A DNA stretch of 8,824 bases, from assembly GCA_964580865.1 (NCBI GenBank), contig CAZONM010000253.1:1-8824 (forward strand). The letters are read 5' to 3'. The notes below the pieces were generated by a model. The model was not told where the DNA came from, did no database searches, and saw nothing but the letters and a program-made list of their open reading frames with translations. The translations under genes were made by a program, and so were the position numbers. Positions within the stretch are counted from its first letter, which is position 1. Each line of letters opens with the position of its first letter. This document shows positions 5,971 to 8,824 of the stretch, piece by piece. Source of the stretch: JACOUT01 sp964580865. Lineage in GTDB: Bacteria; Myxococcota; UBA727; VGSZ01.

Positions 5971-7437
5971 CTAGGTTGACGGCGTGCGCACGAACGAGAA
6001 CGTGACCGGCGCCTTCACCACGGCGCCGTCGACCTCGAGCAACGGATAGGCGAGGAAGTTGATGGGGCCCGACGCCGGCAGCGGGTCCACCAGGAGGTCG
6101 CGCCCGCGCGACAGCTCCAGGCGGTTGGCCGGGTGGTGGCCGAAGAAGTACGTCGACAGCGGCGTGTATTTGTCGGCCTCGCTGATGTCGATGGGCCACC
6201 ACTTGCCCTCGGCGTAGAACTCGACCCAGCAGTGGTAGCCGTCGATGCCGCCGGCGTCGCGGTCCGACGGGATGCTGGCGCCGATGGCGAAGCGCGCCGG
6301 GATGTCGACGGCGCGGGCCAGCGCGATGAAGTACGAGTGATAGTCGGTGCAGTTGCCGCTCTTGGCGCCGCACGCGCGCACGGCGTCACCCTGACCGAAG
6401 CCGTCGCCGAACTTCATGTACTTCATCTGATCGATGACGTGGTCGTAGAGCGCGCGCGCCTTCACCAAGGGCTGGTCCTTGCCCGCGGTCACCTCGGCGG
6501 CGGTCTGCCGGAACTTGTCGGTGATGGGCACGCGCGCCTCGGGCTCGAGGTAGTGCCGATCGGGGGCAGGCGAGGCGTAGGCCGCCTTCTCCTTGCGGTG
6601 CACGCGGTAGCGCAGGTCGAACGTGCGCCCGCTGTCGGCGGCGGTGAGGCTGAGCACCAGCACCTCGTTGCCGTGGCGCGTGTCGGTCACGCGCGCCTGG
6701 GTGCCCGGGGCGTCCACGGCGGCGATCGTGACGGTCTGAAAGGCGTCGCTCTGCGGCACCGGCAGCCACATACGCGCGGCGCCCTGGAGCTCGGGGAGCG
6801 TGCCTTGGTAGCGGAACTCGAAGTCATCCTCGCCGCGCTTGACGCCGAAGTGGACGTCCTTGGCTTGGTCCACGGCGATGCGGCGCCAGGTCTTGTCGCC
6901 CTTGTCCTGCTCCCACGCGTAGAAGGGCTTGCCGTTGAGCTTGTGCACCGTGGTCTCGGTGACGCTCATGGCGCCGGGATCGCCCTGCAAGAAGAAGTCG
7001 ACGTCGTAGACGTCGCCGGTGACGTCGACCAGGTCGACGCAGGCGAAGTGGCGCTTGGGCCCCAGGTTCGAGAGGTACTCGGTGTGCACCCGCACGAGCT
7101 TGAGGTCGAGCTGGTGCTCGGGGCCCGGCGCGGCGCCTTCCTTGGCGGCGGGCTCGCGGTACGCGAGCTGGAAGTAGCCGTCGCCGCGCTTCACCTGCTC
7201 GGCGATGTGGCGCTCGATGCCGGCCTGGATGTCGGCGGTGACGACGGTGTCGGGGTCGCCGGCCGGCATGGGCGCGTTGGTGGTGGGCGCGGGAGAAACG
7301 ACGGAAGGGACGGGCGCGCGCTGCGCGTCCGTCCCTTCCTGCTTGGTGCAGCTCGCCGTCAGCGCGAGCGCACCGAGGAACACGCTCCCGTGGGCTCGGA
7401 CTCGACGGCGGTGCACCGAGGAGGAGTGGTGAGCCAC
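5971..7437 (-). CDS. Lipoprotein with transglutaminase-like catalytic domain
   Basis: This is a 488-residue predicted lipoprotein. The start is GTG at 7437, with AGGA seven bases upstream. The N-terminus is arginine/histidine-rich, then hydrophobic (GSVFLGALALTASC), giving a lipobox with Cys30. A Pro/Thr/Ala-rich linker (about 38-65) leads to a domain I do not recognise (about 66-195). A beta-rich segment (about 205-282) resembles the N-terminal beta domain often placed before transglutaminase cores. The core (about 320-425) holds a full papain-like triad: C363 in SGNCTDYHSYF, H402 in GYHCWVEFY and D417 in WWPIDIS, plus the typical DIPARFAIG strand. This belongs to the transglutaminase-like superfamily (family knowledge). 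It should act in the periplasm or at the outer membrane as a protease, amidase or crosslinking enzyme; which one cannot be read from the sequence. Its neighbour, 24 bases upstream on the same strand, is a small lipoprotein, so the two are probably one operon. Confidence 0.88.
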   Translation of the reverse strand: MAHHSSSVHRRRVRAHGSVFLGALALTASCTKQEGTDAQRAPVPSVVSPAPTTNAPMPAGDPDTVVTADIQAGIERHIAEQVKRGDGYFQLAYREPAAKEGAAPGPEHQLDLKLVRVHTEYLSNLGPKRHFACVDLVDVTGDVYDVDFFLQGDPGAMSVTETTVHKLNGKPFYAWEQDKGDKTWRRIAVDQAKDVHFGVKRGEDDFEFRYQGTLPELQGAARMWLPVPQSDAFQTVTIAAVDAPGTQARVTDTRHGNEVLVLSLTAADSGRTFDLRYRVHRKEKAAYASPAPDRHYLEPEARVPITDKFRQTAAEVTAGKDQPLVKARALYDHVIDQMKYMKFGDGFGQGDAVRACGAKSGNCTDYHSYFIALARAVDIPARFAIGASIPSDRDAGGIDGYHCWVEFYAEGKWWPIDISEADKYTPLSTYFFGHHPANRLELSRGRDLLVDPLPASGPINFLAYPLLEVDGAVVKAPVTFSFVRTPST

Positions 7438-7461
7438 GGGCGTGTCCTCTGGCCCGCCGTC

Positions 7462-7662
7462 TCAGGGGGTGGCAGGCGCGGGGGTGGCGGCGGCGTCGCC
7501 CGTGGCGGGCGCGTCGGCCGGCGGGGTCGAGGCCGGGTGCTCGCTGCTGGCCGGGTGCTCGCTCGTCGGGTGCTCGGTGGCCGCCTTCTTCTCGGAGGTG
7601 CCACAGGCCGCGAGGGCGAGGGCGAAAGCAGCGCTCAGGATCAGGGTGGAGACCAGCTTCAT
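7462..7662 (-). CDS. Small Ala/Pro-rich lipoprotein with EHP repeats
   Basis: This encodes a 66-residue lipoprotein. MKLVSTLILS begins a clean signal peptide ending in the lipobox LAAC with Cys20, so the signal is strong. The 47-residue mature part has no hydrophobic core. After GTSEKKAAT it contains three EHP units (30-32, 35-37, 41-43) in a Ser/Thr-rich context, then a Pro/Ala/Thr tail. Such low-complexity mature parts usually act as flexible tethers; the His residues could bind metal, but that is speculation. A GAGAG stretch a few bases before the ATG may serve as ribosome binding site. The stop lies 24 bases before the start of the transglutaminase lipoprotein, on the same strand, so co-transcription and a shared envelope role are likely. 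I know no named family for it. Confidence 0.78.
   Translation of the reverse strand: MKLVSTLILSAAFALALAACGTSEKKAATEHPTSEHPASSEHPASTPPADAPATGDAAATPAPATP
7532..7578 (-). repeat. Imperfect tandem repeat encoding EHP units
   Basis: Three copies of a core reading GGGTGCTCG on the plus strand occur at 15- and 18-base steps (copies at about 7532-7545, 7550-7563 and 7565-7578). They encode EHPTS, EHPASS and EHPAS in the small lipoprotein. Because the steps are multiples of three, gain or loss of a unit would leave the frame intact. Confidence 0.6.
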
Positions 7663-7681
7663 CTCGTGCTCTCTTTGTTCG

Positions 7682-7695
7682 GGTGCATGTGCACC
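7682..7695. promoter_or_regulatory. Candidate operator (GGTGCA-TG-TGCACC) upstream of lipoprotein operon
   Basis: A 6-bp inverted repeat with a 2-base gap lies 20 bases upstream of the small lipoprotein ATG, inside the 210-bp divergent region. The geometry suits a dimeric repressor or activator site over the promoter or leader of the minus-strand operon. No clear -10/-35 pair could be assigned around it. Confidence 0.35.
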
Positions 7696-7759
7696 GGGTA
7701 GATTCCTCGTTCGCGTCGGGCCTGCGACCCAACGGCTCGCGTGCTAGCAGGGCGCCGCC

Positions 7760-7781
7760 GGCGGTGTCAACGTCCACCGCC
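7760..7781. repeat. Inverted repeat in divergent intergenic region
   Basis: GGCGGTG (7760-7766) and CACCGCC (7775-7781) are perfect 7-bp arms around TCAACGTC. They sit near the middle of the 210-bp gap (7663-7872) between the minus-strand lipoprotein operon and the plus-strand kinase, so either gene could be regulated from here. The rest of the gap shows no tRNA, ORF or terminator I can support. Confidence 0.35.
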
Positions 7782-7872
7782 CGCCTCGACGACGTGCGGG
7801 CGCCCGTCCCGTCGGGCTTCCGCGGGTCATGGACTGGCGCACAGGGGCGCTTGCGATCGAAACTCGCCCCAC

Positions 7873-8824
7873 ATGACCCGCGAGCCCCGTGACTCGGCGG
7901 TCGATTTGCCTCTGCTGGCGAGCGCCCACGCGCTCGAGGTGGTGCAGGGCTACGCCTTGGTGCGCCTGCTGGCTGAAGGCACCATGGCGCGCGTGTACGA
8001 GTGCTCATCGGAGCGCCTCGGCGCCGTCGTCGTCGTCAAGGTGGTGCAGCCCGCGATGGCGAGCGACCGCGCGGTGAAGGAGCGCGTGCTGCGCGAGAAC
8101 CGCCTGGTGGCGGGGCTGCGCAACCACCCCAACGTCGTGCGCGTGCTGGACGTGGGAGAGGCCGGGGCCGGGCCCTACGTGGTGCAGGAGCGCGTGGAGG
8201 GTGAGACGCTGCGCGCACGACTGGTGCGCGCCGGCCGCCTGGGCGTGCTCGAGGCGCTCACGGCGGTGCGGGACGCCGCCAAGGGCCTCGACGCCGCCGC
8301 CACCATCGGCGTCGTGCACCGCGACGTGAAGCCGTCGAACCTGTTCGTGGACAACGACGGCGTCGTGCGCGTGGCCGACTTCGGCTTCGCGCCGCCGCTG
8401 TCGCTGGTGGGCGGGCCCGCGGGCGTGTTCGGCACGCCGGCGTTCCTGGCGCCGGAGCTGCTCCGCGGCGCACCGCCCGACGTGCGCACCGACGTCTATG
8501 CGCTCGGCGCCACGCTGTGGCAGCTCTTGACCGCGCGGCCGTTGTTCGAGGGCACCAGCGCCGACGTGCTGGCCGCGCACAGCAGGAAGCCCATCCCGTC
8601 CATCGCCACGGAGGTGCCCGACGCCGGCATCGTCGTCGTCGACATCCTGTATCGCTTCCTGCAGAAGGAGCCGGCGCGGCGGCCGCAGTCGTGGGCCGAG
8701 ACCATCGCCATCCTCGACGCGGGCGTCGAGCGCACGCGCCGCGGGGCCACCGGCGCGCCTGCGGGCGCCGGGCCCTCGGCGTCCGAGCCGCAATGGCCCA
8801 CGCGAGCCTCCGGCGCGGCGATGG
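7873..8824 (+). CDS. Hanks-type Ser/Thr protein kinase, C-terminus cut by window edge
   Basis: This is a second eukaryotic-like Ser/Thr kinase, open to the right edge (317 codons seen). From the ATG at 7873 there is a 26-residue leader, then the kinase domain. The loop is AEGTMARVY (34-42) and the ATP lysine is K56 in VVVVKVV. The probable helix-C glutamate is E75. The catalytic loop HRDVKPSN is 149-156, DFG is 169-171, and the APE motif in GTPAFLAPE is 193-195. The helix-F aspartate is D207 (DVYALG) and the last conserved arginine is in EPARRP. All catalytic residues are intact. The glycine loop is degenerate: the second and third glycines are Thr and Ala. After about residue 285 an Ala/Gly/Pro-rich linker begins, typical of the stretch before a membrane segment or sensor domain, which is not in the window. 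No Shine-Dalgarno sequence precedes the ATG. It is divergent from the transglutaminase lipoprotein operon. Substrates are unknown. Confidence 0.93.
   Translation, partial: MTREPRDSAVDLPLLASAHALEVVQGYALVRLLAEGTMARVYECSSERLGAVVVVKVVQPAMASDRAVKERVLRENRLVAGLRNHPNVVRVLDVGEAGAGPYVVQERVEGETLRARLVRAGRLGVLEALTAVRDAAKGLDAAATIGVVHRDVKPSNLFVDNDGVVRVADFGFAPPLSLVGGPAGVFGTPAFLAPELLRGAPPDVRTDVYALGATLWQLLTARPLFEGTSADVLAAHSRKPIPSIATEVPDAGIVVVDILYRFLQKEPARRPQSWAETIAILDAGVERTRRGATGAPAGAGPSASEPQWPTRASGAAM

Noticed and set aside
5973..5982. AGGTTGACGG recurs here and on the minus strand of the palindrome's right arm (3272-3281), each near a gene end.
   Set aside because: Only ten bases match and the flanks differ completely. 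This is likely chance in the window, and here the bases are explained by the stop region of the lipoprotein gene.
7532..7578. Short spaced repeats considered as a CRISPR-like array.
   Set aside because: The repeats are about 14 bases, in frame within a lipoprotein gene, with 1-4 base spacers and no cas genes.
6133..7701. 522-codon plus-strand frame opposite the transglutaminase lipoprotein.
   Set aside because: The minus strand has a signal peptide, lipobox and catalytic triad. The plus-strand product is Val/Gly/Ala-rich with no features.

Overview
The window is very GC-rich and densely coded, with several GTG starts. It looks like chromosome from a Gram-negative, myxobacterium-like (Myxococcota / deltaproteobacterial) organism. 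The clues are two Hanks-type Ser/Thr kinases with HRD-x-x-P-x-N catalytic loops, several predicted lipoproteins, and a DnaK of the Gram-negative length class. The taxonomic call is an inference; no rRNA or other marker is present.

Left block, minus strand (1-1475): the window opens inside a Ser/Thr kinase (1-929) that lacks its C-terminus. Directly upstream is a small cysteine-rich lipoprotein gene (950-1234). Further upstream is a 38-residue membrane or secreted micropeptide gene (1359-1475) with the best ribosome binding site in the window. It is followed by a textbook intrinsic terminator (1303-1327). A repeat inside the micropeptide gene is complementary to one arm of that terminator.

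Central block, plus strand (1677-5940): a stand-alone HPt phosphotransfer protein is followed by the heat-shock cluster hrcA - grpE - dnaK. No dnaJ follows and no CIRCE operator is visible. Between hrcA and grpE lies a 164-bp concentric interrupted palindrome. It also encodes the last codons and the stop of hrcA, and codon use changes abruptly there. This is the most unusual structure in the window. DnaK is intact but ends without the usual acidic EEV-type tail.

Right block: a minus-strand pair (7662 to 5971) converges on dnaK. It encodes a small lipoprotein with EHP repeats and a 488-residue lipoprotein with a complete transglutaminase-like Cys-His-Asp triad. A 210-bp divergent promoter region separates this pair from a second Ser/Thr kinase (7873 to the right edge, incomplete).

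No complete new defence, mobile or biosynthetic system can be shown here. The leads worth following are the hrcA-tail palindrome, the possible attenuator in front of the lipoprotein-kinase pair, the unexplained HrcA operator, and the transglutaminase lipoprotein pair.
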